From: an uncultured Eubacteriales bacterium
GTDB lineage: Bacteria > Bacillota > Clostridia > Monoglobales > Monoglobaceae
Reading direction: 5' to 3'
DNA: 7,008 nt
NCBI GenBank assembly: GCA_958346135.1
Contig: CATVQN010000055.1
Span: 1-7,008, forward strand
Of the stretch, positions 1 through 6,458 are shown one piece after another. The notes below the pieces were generated by a model, which saw only the letters and a program-made list of their open reading frames with translations, searched no databases and was not told the origin of the DNA. A program made the translations under genes and the position numbers. Positions within the stretch are counted from its first letter, which is position 1, and each line of letters opens with the position of its first letter.

Positions 1-17
1 TTGGGGAAGGTTTCACT

Positions 18-46
18 TGCCGCCGATCGGCATTTTTCCGGCGGCG
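18..46 (+). other. GC-rich hairpin in the leader of the purine permease gene
   Basis: GCCGCCG (19-25) pairs perfectly with CGGCGGC (39-45), and a T-G wobble at 18/46 extends the stem; the loop is 13 nt. The left arm also lies in a 10-bp DNA palindrome, GCCGATCGGC (22-31). No T-run follows, so this is not a complete intrinsic terminator. It lies 59 nt upstream of the permease start, where purine transporters often carry regulatory leaders. The window cuts off what lies upstream, and I could not fit the conserved purine-riboswitch core to what remains. Function unknown. Confidence 0.4.
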
Positions 47-90
47 TATCATATAGAAAAAACATTAAATTATTATATTATTTATTTTCC

Positions 91-97
91 GGGAGGG
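91..97 (+). promoter_or_regulatory. Ribosome binding site fixing the TTG start of the permease
   Basis: GGGAGGG sits 7 nt before TTG at 105. There is no ATG in this frame nearby, and the protein from the TTG (MEKIFKLKENGTN) begins as AzgA-family permeases do, with a short Lys-rich N-terminus. The site therefore decides for the non-ATG start. Confidence 0.75.
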
Positions 98-104
98 AAA
101 CATT

Positions 105-1457
105 TTGGAAAAAATTTTTAAACTTAAGGAAAACGGCACGAATGTCAAAACAGAGGTTATTGCCGGCGTTACCACATTTTTGGCAATGGCGTATATTCTT
201 GCTGTAAACCCGGCACTGCTCGGGACCATTGACGGAGTTTCTGCGGCTGCTATCTTGACAGGTACGGCTCTGTCTGCGGCAAGTGCCACGCTCTGTATGG
301 CGTTCTTTGCAAACTATCCGGTAGCGTTGGCATCCGGTATGGGTCTGAACGCATTTTTTGCATTCACTGTATGCGGCGCAATGGGAATTCCGTATGCTGT
401 TGCATTGACTGCGGTTTTGGTAGAAGGTGTAATCTTCCTGCTGCTGTCTCTTTGTAACTTTAGAGAAGCGCTGGTAAACCAGATTCCGAAGAATCTGAAG
501 CTGGGCATTACAGCCGGTATTGGTTTATTTATCACCATTATTGCTATGATTAACGCAGGTGTTGTTGTGGCAAACGAATCCACGCTGGTATCCATCGGCA
601 GCTTTGGAACGCCGCAGTTTGTACTGGCGCTGGTAGGTTTCTTAATTATCGGTATCTTCCATTACTTTAAAGTTCCGGGCGACATTCTCCTGGGTATTTT
701 AGCAACCTGGGTGCTTGGAATTATCGCTGAGCTTTGCGGCTGGTATGTGGTAGACGTAGAAGCCGGTGTTTACTCACTGATTCCTTCCTTCAGCGGTTTC
801 AGCTTTGAAGCACCTGCTTTCTGTAACTTTGATTTTAATTACTTGGTAAAGCATATTTCTACATTTATTGTAGTTGTATTCACCTTCCTGTTCACAGATA
901 TTTTTGATACGGTAGGTACCCTGATCGGTGTTGCCGAAAAAGGAAATCTGCTGAACGAAAAAGGTGAGCTTCCCCATGCAAAAGGTGCTTTGCTTGCCGA
1001 TGCAGTAGGTACCTGCGTAGGTGCGGCTTTGGGTGTTTCCACGGTTACCAGCTATGTGGAGTCCAGTGCGGGCGTATCCGCAGGCGGACGTACCGGTCTG
1101 TCTTCTGTGGTTACCGCACTTTTGTTCCTGGTATCTTTGATCCTGGCTCCGATCTTCCTGGCAATTCCGTCTTTTGCTACGGCGCCGGCTATGATGTTTG
1201 TAGGTCTCTTGATGCTCAGCTCAATTACCCAGATGAGCTTTGAGGGAGATATCGCAGATACCATCGGCGGATTTGTTGCCGTAGTATTTATGCCTCTTAC
1301 CTATTCTATTGCAAACGGTATTATGTTCGGTATGCTCTCTTGGGTTATCCTCAAGATCTGCACCGGCAAGATTAAGGATATTAAGCCTGTTATGTGGATT
1401 TCCACCGCTTTGTTTGCACTGTACTTTATTCTCAAGTTCATGGGAATCATGGGCTGA
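105..1457 (+). CDS. NCS2-family (AzgA/PbuG-type) hypoxanthine/guanine/adenine permease
   Basis: This is a 450-residue integral membrane transporter expected to import purine bases across the cytoplasmic membrane by proton symport. The length fits the AzgA branch of NCS2 (about 430-460 residues), and hydrophobic segments run almost end to end. Family marks are visible in order: GMGLNAFFAF (78-87, TM3 region), TDIFDTVGTL (264-273, with acidic residues Asp265 and Asp268 in the substrate region), and ESSAGVSAGGRTGL (319-332), the AzgA signature. These separate it from the uracil/xanthine UraA/PbuX branch. The start is TTG at 105 with GGGAGGG 7 nt upstream. A purine phosphoribosyltransferase gene follows after 30 nt, so import and trapping of the base are probably co-expressed. 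Which purine is preferred (PbuG-like hypoxanthine/guanine, or adenine) cannot be read from the sequence. Family call very secure, substrate inferred. Confidence 0.95.
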   Translation: MEKIFKLKENGTNVKTEVIAGVTTFLAMAYILAVNPALLGTIDGVSAAAILTGTALSAASATLCMAFFANYPVALASGMGLNAFFAFTVCGAMGIPYAVALTAVLVEGVIFLLLSLCNFREALVNQIPKNLKLGITAGIGLFITIIAMINAGVVVANESTLVSIGSFGTPQFVLALVGFLIIGIFHYFKVPGDILLGILATWVLGIIAELCGWYVVDVEAGVYSLIPSFSGFSFEAPAFCNFDFNYLVKHISTFIVVVFTFLFTDIFDTVGTLIGVAEKGNLLNEKGELPHAKGALLADAVGTCVGAALGVSTVTSYVESSAGVSAGGRTGLSSVVTALLFLVSLILAPIFLAIPSFATAPAMMFVGLLMLSSITQMSFEGDIADTIGGFVAVVFMPLTYSIANGIMFGMLSWVILKICTGKIKDIKPVMWISTALFALYFILKFMGIMG

Positions 1458-1487
1458 TTGAATTTGACATAAAAGGGAGACAACGTC

Positions 1488-2045
1488 ATGGAAAATCATT
1501 ATTCTATGGAGATTGCGGGGCTGAAACGGGATTTGCCTTTTTGTAAGGTCAATGATGACTTGCTGATTGCTGCATTTATTATGTTTGGTGATGTGGAAAT
1601 TACGGTAGCCGCAGCACGCGAGCTGTTGGCTGTCGCTCCGGAGCATGATATTATGATTACTGCTGAAAGCAAGGGAATTCCGCTGATTCACGAAATGGCA
1701 CGGCAGTCCGGTGCAAAAAATTATATTGTTGCCCGGAAGGGTCCCAAGGTTTATATGCAGGATCTTCATACCACCTATGTGAACTCCATTACCACGGTAA
1801 GCCGTCAAATGCTCTGTATCAGTGGTGCGGACAGTGCTGCGATGAGGGGAAAGCGTGTTTTGATCGTGGACGATGTAATCAGTACGGGAGAATCCTTGAA
1901 TGCGTTGGAAACGCTGGTAGAGGAAGTCGGCGGCAATATTGTCGGCCGTATGGCTGTTTTGGCAGAGGGTGATGCCGCAGAACGTGAGGATATTACCTAC
2001 CTGGCACGGCTGCCGCTTTTTGACGCTGACGGAAATCCGAAATAA
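1488..2045 (+). CDS. Purine phosphoribosyltransferase, adenine (Apt)-like
   Basis: This is a 185-residue cytoplasmic type I phosphoribosyltransferase that would join a purine base to PRPP, giving a nucleotide and pyrophosphate. The PRPP-binding loop is clear: VLIVDDVISTGES (124-136) with the acidic pair Asp128-Asp129 and the Thr133-Gly134 phosphate loop. TAESKGIPL (58-66) matches the pyrophosphate/ribose-side loop of the adenine and xanthine enzymes (ARG or SSG in the best-known members). The stretch ARKGPKVYMQD followed by VNSITT and ISG recalls xanthine phosphoribosyltransferases as well, so adenine is favoured but not proven. Length is normal for either. The start at 1488 is supported by AAGGGAGA 7 nt upstream. 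The 30-nt gap from the purine permease and the strong terminator beyond the stop mark these two genes as one operon. Confidence 0.85.
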   Translation: MENHYSMEIAGLKRDLPFCKVNDDLLIAAFIMFGDVEITVAAARELLAVAPEHDIMITAESKGIPLIHEMARQSGAKNYIVARKGPKVYMQDLHTTYVNSITTVSRQMLCISGADSAAMRGKRVLIVDDVISTGESLNALETLVEEVGGNIVGRMAVLAEGDAAEREDITYLARLPLFDADGNPK

Positions 2046-2085
2046 CCATCCTAGGGATTCTGACAAAACCATCTGAAAAAGGGTA

Positions 2086-2140
2086 AAAACTCTCGAATAG
2101 AGACTGTTCTTGGTCTTTATTCGGGAGTTTTCTGTTTTTT
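2086..2140 (+). terminator. Strong rho-independent terminator of the purine operon
   Basis: A 19-bp uninterrupted stem (2086-2104 with 2113-2131, two G-U wobbles) encloses an 8-nt loop, TGTTCTTG, and is followed by CTGTTTTTT. It lies about 40 nt after the phosphoribosyltransferase stop and insulates spoIIE from upstream transcription. Confidence 0.93.
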
Positions 2141-2175
2141 AGGCAAGGTGGTGTGCATCCTCCCTTGCCTAAAAA
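2136..2175. repeat. 13-bp perfect inverted repeat between terminator and spoIIE promoter
   Basis: TTTTTAGGCAAGG (2136-2148) is exactly complementary to CCTTGCCTAAAAA (2163-2175) across a 14-nt spacer. The left arm begins inside the T-run of the preceding terminator. Because an A-run, not a T-run, follows the right arm on either strand, it is not a second terminator as such. It ends 37 bp before the -35-like element of the spoIIE promoter and could be a DNA-level protein site, an RNA structure, or a relic. Function unknown. Confidence 0.6.
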
Positions 2176-2211
2176 GAAGTTCCATAAAATATTTTTCTGC
2201 TTTAGCTTGAT

Positions 2212-2218
2212 TTCGACA
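2212..2218 (-). promoter_or_regulatory. Putative Spo0A binding site (0A box) upstream of spoIIE
   Basis: TTCGACA on the + strand is TGTCGAA on the - strand, an exact match to the 0A-box consensus TGNCGAA. It overlaps the -35-like element of the spoIIE promoter, the position expected for Spo0A activation of spoIIE and spoIIG in Bacillus. A single 7-bp match can occur by chance, so the location is the main support. Confidence 0.65.
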
Positions 2219-2245
2219 GATTAAATGGAAAATTATGGATATAAT
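2213..2245 (+). promoter_or_regulatory. spoIIE promoter, sigma-A type with long spacer
   Basis: A perfect -10 hexamer TATAAT lies at 2240-2245, putting the start of transcription near 2252 and giving a leader of about 20 nt. No acceptable -35 exists at 16-18 bp. The best candidate, TCGACA (2213-2218), is 21 bp upstream, the odd spacing known for Spo0A-activated spoIIE/spoIIG promoters in Bacillus. Long spacer plus overlapping 0A box suggest activator-dependent transcription early in sporulation. Confidence 0.65.
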
Positions 2246-2274
2246 ACCTCTGTAAGTGCTGCGGAGGTGGAAAA

Positions 2275-4635
2275 ATGAAAGATACAAAAGAAAGAAACAA
2301 GGTGGAGTTTGCATTGGTAGCCCAAGAGCATGTACGGCAAAAGAAAGGGGAGCGGCCTAAGATTCCTGTGGCTGATTTACTGATTCGGGCGTTGGGCTTT
2401 TTAGCGGCAAGAGCTGTGCCGCTGCCCGGACTTGCGCCCTTTGGTCTGGCTTTTTTGGCAATGGACAGGAAATTTTCTGTTCCTAATTTGTTTTCCATGT
2501 TTATGGTTGTGTGCGGCTATGCCAGTCTTTTTGACGGGTTTGCACTGCGGTACATAGGTGCCTGTTTGGTCTATGAGACGGTTCTCTTCTTTTTGGATCG
2601 GAGCGAAGAGTTATCTCTTCGTGCGGCAATGGTCATTGCGTCGGCGGGAACGGTCATTTTTCATTTGGTAGGGCTTTTGTGGACAGGCCTCTCCGGCGGT
2701 GAGGTGCTGTTAATACTGCTGGATTTTGCGCTGACCGGTCTGGGTGTCTTGGTACTGGATCGAAGCCGAAATCTTATGAATGTAAAGAGCCTGGTCAGCC
2801 GGGTTCCCTCGGATGAAGAAAAGCTGAGTCTTTGTATTGCGGCAGGCATTGCGCTTCTGAGCTTTCAAAGCATTCCGGAGACGCCCTGGTTTTCGGCGGC
2901 CAATATTTTAGGTTTCTATGTTTTAGGCTTGATTTCCGTTGCGGGCGGCATTCTGACCGGAGCCGTAGGGGGACTGGGCATTGGATTCTTGTTGGGATTG
3001 CAGAGTGATTTGCTGTCCTGTCTGGCAATCTTTGGAGCAAGCGGCCTGGCATGCGGGTTTTGCAGTCGTTTTCATAAATATGCAGCTGTCACTGCTTTGG
3101 CTGTTTCGGGGGCGTTTCTCTCTTTTTACAGTCTTACCGCAGGCATGCCGCCCATTCGGTATTTAGAACCTGTGCTGGGGGCAATGCTGCTGGCGGCAAT
3201 GCCGGATATGGTCTTTCGTCAGGTTCGGCGGTTTACGGATTTTGGCACAGTCCCGGTGGAGGCAGACAATCCCTATAAAAATCATGTCCAAACCAAGCTG
3301 GCACTGGCGGCCGATTCCTTTCGGACGCTTTCGCAGACCTTTGTCCGGCTTTCCGATAAACAGGACCAGGTGGATATGCAGGATATTGCCTCCCTTTTTG
3401 ATACGGCGGCGGACCGGGTCTGCCGCAGCTGCACCCGGGTGGAGAACTGCTGGAATAAGAATTTTAACGCCACTTATAAAACCATGTTCAAGTTTCTGGA
3501 GATTATGGAGCGTAAGGGGTGCTTAAATCCTGAGGATGTTGACCCTTATTTTTCGGAGCGCTGTCTGCGTCTGAATCCGCTGATACGAGAGGTCAACCGG
3601 CTTTTTGAGGTCTATAAAATCAATCAGGTCTGGAAGCGGAAGCTTTGTGAAAACCGGGAGTTGGTAGGGGAACAGTTCAGCGGCGTAGCGGAGATTCTGA
3701 CTCGGCTCAGCCGGGAGCTGGATCGGGAAACCTCCATGAATCAGCTGGCGGCGGAGGAAATTCGATGCCGTCTGGAGAACAAGGGGGTTGCCCTCAAATC
3801 CGTACGGGTGGTGCAGAGCTTGGACGGGCGGCAAACGGTACAGCTGGAGATTAGGGATGCGGAAAATACCGATATAGACGGGATTCCCGGCGTTTTAAAA
3901 AGTGTACTTGGGACAAACTTTTCCATGTACTCTTCCTCGCCAGAGCCGGAAAAGGGCAAGAACAAAACCCTGCAGTTTACGGAGGCGCCGGCGCTGCAAA
4001 TGGAGGCGGCCTTTGCCTGTGCGGAAAAGAGCGGAGAATGCGGAGATTCTCATATGCTGAATCTGCTCCATGGCGGGAAGTACATTGCTACGCTCAGTGA
4101 CGGAATGGGAACCGGGCATCGGGCCAGCCGGGAGAGCAGTGCTATTGTTTCTCTGCTGGAGGATTTTATGGATGCCGGCTTTGACAAAACGGTGGCGGTC
4201 AAGCTGATTAACTCCGTCATGGTTATGAAATCGGCAAATGAGGCCTTTGCCACCGTGGATATGTGTATGGTTGATCTCTACACCGGTGAGGCAGAATTTA
4301 TTAAAAACGGTGCAGAACCCAGTTATATCAAACGCATTGGCGGTACGGAAATTGTACGTTCGGCATCGCTGCCGGTGGGAATTTTGTCCGGGGTGGAAAT
4401 TGAGACCTTTGCCCATAAGCTGGGACCGGGGGATACGGTAGTGATGGTGAGTGACGGTCTGGAGGTGCGGCAGGGATGTGACGGCTGGCTCCGTCAGGCC
4501 ATTGACCAAACGCCGCCCGATGCTCCGGTACAGGAGCTGGCCGACTGGATTATGGCACAGTCGGTTGCCCTAAAAGGCGGTACGGCCGATGACGATATGA
4601 CGGTCATTGTTCTGCGCCTTTCCGCAGCAGCCTAG
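2275..4635 (+). CDS. spoIIE: Stage II sporulation protein E, PP2C-type serine phosphatase
   Basis: SpoIIE sits at the asymmetric septum and dephosphorylates the anti-anti-sigma factor SpoIIAA, freeing sigma-F in the forespore; it also interacts with FtsZ. The product has 786 residues (about 827 in B. subtilis). A short charged N-terminus is followed by a multi-pass membrane region (about 35-318), a central regulatory region (about 320-560) and a C-terminal PPM/PP2C phosphatase domain (about 575-783). Metal-site marks are intact: GDS (590-592), LSDGMGTGH (607-615, Asp609), MVSDG (724-728, Asp727) and DDDMTV (772-777, Asp774), matching catalytic aspartates of the Bacillus enzyme. A cysteine trio CRSC...C (383, 386, 392) followed by Trp lies in the central region. 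ATG 2275 is supported by GGAGG (2263-2267) 7 nt upstream. The gene stands alone between two terminators, with its own Spo0A-type promoter. Confidence 0.97.
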   Translation: MKDTKERNKVEFALVAQEHVRQKKGERPKIPVADLLIRALGFLAARAVPLPGLAPFGLAFLAMDRKFSVPNLFSMFMVVCGYASLFDGFALRYIGACLVYETVLFFLDRSEELSLRAAMVIASAGTVIFHLVGLLWTGLSGGEVLLILLDFALTGLGVLVLDRSRNLMNVKSLVSRVPSDEEKLSLCIAAGIALLSFQSIPETPWFSAANILGFYVLGLISVAGGILTGAVGGLGIGFLLGLQSDLLSCLAIFGASGLACGFCSRFHKYAAVTALAVSGAFLSFYSLTAGMPPIRYLEPVLGAMLLAAMPDMVFRQVRRFTDFGTVPVEADNPYKNHVQTKLALAADSFRTLSQTFVRLSDKQDQVDMQDIASLFDTAADRVCRSCTRVENCWNKNFNATYKTMFKFLEIMERKGCLNPEDVDPYFSERCLRLNPLIREVNRLFEVYKINQVWKRKLCENRELVGEQFSGVAEILTRLSRELDRETSMNQLAAEEIRCRLENKGVALKSVRVVQSLDGRQTVQLEIRDAENTDIDGIPGVLKSVLGTNFSMYSSSPEPEKGKNKTLQFTEAPALQMEAAFACAEKSGECGDSHMLNLLHGGKYIATLSDGMGTGHRASRESSAIVSLLEDFMDAGFDKTVAVKLINSVMVMKSANEAFATVDMCMVDLYTGEAEFIKNGAEPSYIKRIGGTEIVRSASLPVGILSGVEIETFAHKLGPGDTVVMVSDGLEVRQGCDGWLRQAIDQTPPDAPVQELADWIMAQSVALKGGTADDDMTVIVLRLSAAA

Positions 4636-4679
4636 AAAAGGGGAATACGACTGCTCCGTTATTTTTCATTTATGTTGCA

Positions 4680-4716
4680 AAGAGGACTTTCGCTGCGAGA
4701 GTCCTCTTATATTTTA
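4680..4716 (+). terminator. Probable intrinsic terminator of spoIIE
   Basis: AAGAGGACT (4680-4688) pairs perfectly with AGTCCTCTT (4700-4708). Inside it a T-G wobble and TCG/CGA extend the stem to 13 bp with a 3-nt CTG loop. The tail is T-rich but interrupted (ATATTTTAT), so termination may be incomplete. It lies 44 nt after the spoIIE stop. Confidence 0.8.
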
Positions 4717-4854
4717 TGTAGAAAATACTGCAGAACCGACAGCCGCAAGAAAGAAATACTTCGACTGCGGTCGGGCGGCAATGGAAAGAGGTGTATATGC
4801 CGAAAAAAGTGCGCACAGCAAAATAATAATACTGTTTTTTCAAAAAAATAAAAT
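4717..4854. other. Intergenic stretch without a supported gene
   Basis: Between the spoIIE terminator and the esterase promoter I see no credible gene. The first part (4736-4774) can fold imperfectly: CCGA/TCGG and CCGCA/TGCGG with a 3-nt bulge, or alternatively a small CGAC-TGCG-GTCG hairpin at 4762-4773. From about 4820 the sequence turns strongly A+T-rich, with T- and A-runs just upstream of the promoter that could act as an UP-like element. A 9-codon frame at 4797-4826 has no supporting evidence. Confidence 0.5.
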
Positions 4855-4888
4855 TTGCACTTGCTATTTTGCGAAAATATGATATGAT
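4855..4888 (+). promoter_or_regulatory. Sigma-A-type promoter of the esterase operon
   Basis: TTGCAC (4855-4860) and TATGAT (4878-4883) are separated by exactly 17 bp, predicting a start near 4890. A second, overlapping pair, TTGCTA (4861-4866) and TATGAT (4883-4888), has a 16-bp spacer, so two staggered starts are possible. A/T-rich runs lie directly upstream. This is the only convincing promoter I see for the three genes that follow. Confidence 0.75.
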
Positions 4889-4899
4889 ATATTTAAATG

Positions 4900-4921
4900 T
4901 CTGCCGGATACCGTCCGCAGA
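4900..4921. repeat. Inverted repeat at the 5' end of the esterase transcript
   Basis: TCTGC(C)GGA (4900-4908) pairs with TCCGCAGA (4914-4921), 8 bp with one bulged C and a 5-nt loop. It begins about 10 nt after the predicted transcription start. The position suits either an operator or a 5' stabilising hairpin. There is no T-run, so it is not a terminator. Binding partner unknown. Confidence 0.5.
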
Positions 4922-4964
4922 TCATTGATAAACATATAGATAAAGGAACATAGGAGGAATTATT

Positions 4965-5930
4965 ATGCCAATCGTTGATATGCCACTTGCAGAACTGAAA
5001 ACCTATCAGGGGAGAAACCCCAGACCTGCGGATTTTGAGGAATACTGGGACCGTGCCGTTGCGGAGATGAACGCAGTGGATCCCAAGGTAGAGCTGGTGG
5101 AGAGCAAATATCAGTTTGCCAATGCAAAATGCTATGATATGTACTATGACGGAACCCGGGGCGGCCGGATTCATGCCAAGCTGCTTATGCCGTCCAAAAT
5201 ATCCGGAAAGGCCCCGGCAATGCTATGCTTTCACGGATATTCCGGCGCAGTGGGTGATTGGATGGCATATCTGGGATATGTGAATATGGGCTTTGTGGTT
5301 GCGGCCATGGACGTCCGGGGTCAGGGCGGAACCTCGATTGATAAAACGCCGGTTGCGGGCAATACCCTGCACGGTCATATTATCCGCGGTCTGGACGATC
5401 CGGACCCCGATAATTTATTGTTCAGACAGGTTTTCTTAGATACAGCACTGCTTGCAAAGATTGTCATGGCGATGGACGAGGTAGACGAAGGCCGGGTAGG
5501 CGCCTGCGGCGGTTCCCAGGGCGGGGCGTTGACCGTAGCCTGTGCGGCGCTTGTGCCCACCCTGAAGATGGCGTCACCGGACTATCCGTTTTTGAGCGAC
5601 TATAAGCGAGTTTGGGAGATGGATATGGCAGAGCGCGCCTATGTTGAGTTAAAGGAATATTTCCGTCACAGCGATCCCTGCCATGAACGTGAGGACGAGA
5701 TCTTTACCAAGCTGGGTTATATTGATCTGCAGCACCTGGCCGGAAGAATCCGGGCGAAGATGCTGTTTGGCTGCGGACTGATGGACAACGTCTGCCCGCC
5801 CTCTACCCAGTTTGCAATCTATAACAAAATTACAGCCGAGAAGGATATGGTAATCTATCCGGATTTCGGACACGAGGGACTTCCGGGAATGTCGGATAAA
5901 AAGGCGGTATTCTTCCAGCAGCTGTTGTAA
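4965..5930 (+). CDS. CE7-family acetyl esterase (acetylxylan esterase / cephalosporin-C deacetylase type)
   Basis: This is a 321-residue alpha/beta-hydrolase that would remove acetyl groups from short xylo-oligosaccharides or other small acetylated compounds. All three CE7 marks are present in order: RGQ (118-120), GGSQGG (182-187, nucleophile Ser184) and HE (303-304). Asp274, in GLMDNVCPP, completes the Ser-Asp-His triad; Asp274 and His303 fall at the same numbers as in the Thermotoga enzyme as I recall it. FHGYSG (about 87-92) is the oxyanion-side loop. Length is typical. There is no signal peptide, so it should act in the cytoplasm on imported substrates, as is usual for CE7. AGGAGG lies 7 nt before the ATG. 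A regulator gene starts 24 nt after the stop with no room for a normal promoter, so the two are probably co-transcribed. The natural substrate cannot be read from sequence. Confidence 0.93.
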   Translation: MPIVDMPLAELKTYQGRNPRPADFEEYWDRAVAEMNAVDPKVELVESKYQFANAKCYDMYYDGTRGGRIHAKLLMPSKISGKAPAMLCFHGYSGAVGDWMAYLGYVNMGFVVAAMDVRGQGGTSIDKTPVAGNTLHGHIIRGLDDPDPDNLLFRQVFLDTALLAKIVMAMDEVDEGRVGACGGSQGGALTVACAALVPTLKMASPDYPFLSDYKRVWEMDMAERAYVELKEYFRHSDPCHEREDEIFTKLGYIDLQHLAGRIRAKMLFGCGLMDNVCPPSTQFAIYNKITAEKDMVIYPDFGHEGLPGMSDKKAVFFQQLL

Positions 5931-5954
5931 AATCATCAGAGGGGAGCGAGCGAA

Positions 5955-6458
5955 ATGCAAAAACATGAGGACAAAGAGAATATGGTGTTAGAGCTGCTGC
6001 ACCAAGATTGCCGCAGTTCTTTGGAAGAGATGGCAACCATGCTGAATATGCCGATGGATGAGGTGGCCAAAATCATTGACCGTCTGGAAAAGGAGAATGT
6101 GATTTTGGGCTACGGCGCCCGGATTAACTGGGACAAGGCCAACGGCACCGATGTGGTGACCGCCTATATTGAGCTGCGAGTTATGCCCCAGCGGGATCGG
6201 GGATTTGACCGGATTGCAGAGCGGATTTATCAATATCCCGAGGTCAAAGCGGTTAACCTGATGAGCGGCAGCTATGACTTCGGCATCACAGTCGAGGGAA
6301 AAAATATTCAGGAGGTTTCCCGGTTTGTCTCAGAACGTCTGGCACCTATGGAGTCGGTGGTGGGAACTGCGACGCATTTTGTACTCAAGCGCTATAAGTA
6401 TGACGGTGTGATTTGTTCCGTGCCCTCCAAGGACGAAAGAGAGGTTATTTCTCTATGA
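5955..6458 (+). CDS. Lrp/AsnC-family transcriptional regulator (AlaR/YugG-like)
   Basis: This is a 167-residue DNA-binding regulator of the feast/famine family. The N-terminal winged helix-turn-helix covers about 8-57 (SSLEEMATMLNMPMDEVAKIIDRLEKENVI). The effector-binding RAM domain covers about 68-147, with LMSGSYDF (102-109) in the ligand-pocket turn. The C-terminal part (ATHFVLKRYKYDGVI) closely resembles what I recall of B. subtilis YugG/AlaR, also about 166 residues, which controls an alanine aminotransferase next to it. The neighbouring aminotransferase fits that pairing. ATG 5955 has GAGGGGAG (5939-5946) 8 nt upstream. The stop overlaps the next start by ATGA, implying translational coupling. 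Such regulators usually sense an amino acid and often control their own operon; the ligand here, perhaps alanine, is inferred. Confidence 0.92.
   Translation: MQKHEDKENMVLELLHQDCRSSLEEMATMLNMPMDEVAKIIDRLEKENVILGYGARINWDKANGTDVVTAYIELRVMPQRDRGFDRIAERIYQYPEVKAVNLMSGSYDFGITVEGKNIQEVSRFVSERLAPMESVVGTATHFVLKRYKYDGVICSVPSKDEREVISL

Noticed and set aside
1..104. A purine riboswitch in the permease leader
   Set aside because: TTTCAC followed by a GC stem faintly recalls the J2/3-P3 part, but the L3 loop is far too long (13 nt) and the conserved core bases around J2/3 and J3/1 do not match. The upstream half is outside the window.
1221..2072. A 283-codon open frame on the - strand
   Set aside because: It lies wholly opposite the permease end and the phosphoribosyltransferase, its translation is rich in His, Cys and Gln and resembles no family, and it has no ribosome site. 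It is an antisense shadow of real genes.
2246..2268. A hairpin hiding the spoIIE ribosome site (ACCTC with GAGGT)
   Set aside because: The predicted transcription start, near 2252, falls after the left arm, so the RNA would not contain it.
3895..4509. A 204-codon open frame on the - strand inside spoIIE
   Set aside because: It is opposite the conserved phosphatase domain, has low-complexity His/Arg-rich content and no recognisable motif, so it is a shadow frame.
4797..4826. A 9-codon frame (MPKKVRTAK) preceded by AGAGG, possibly a leader peptide
   Set aside because: It lies upstream of the predicted promoter rather than in the transcript leader, has no codon run typical of attenuation, and is too short to support.
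4607..4882. A 91-codon + strand frame running from the end of spoIIE into the intergenic region
   Set aside because: It starts inside spoIIE in another frame, runs through the terminator hairpin and the next promoter, and has no ribosome site or protein-like composition.
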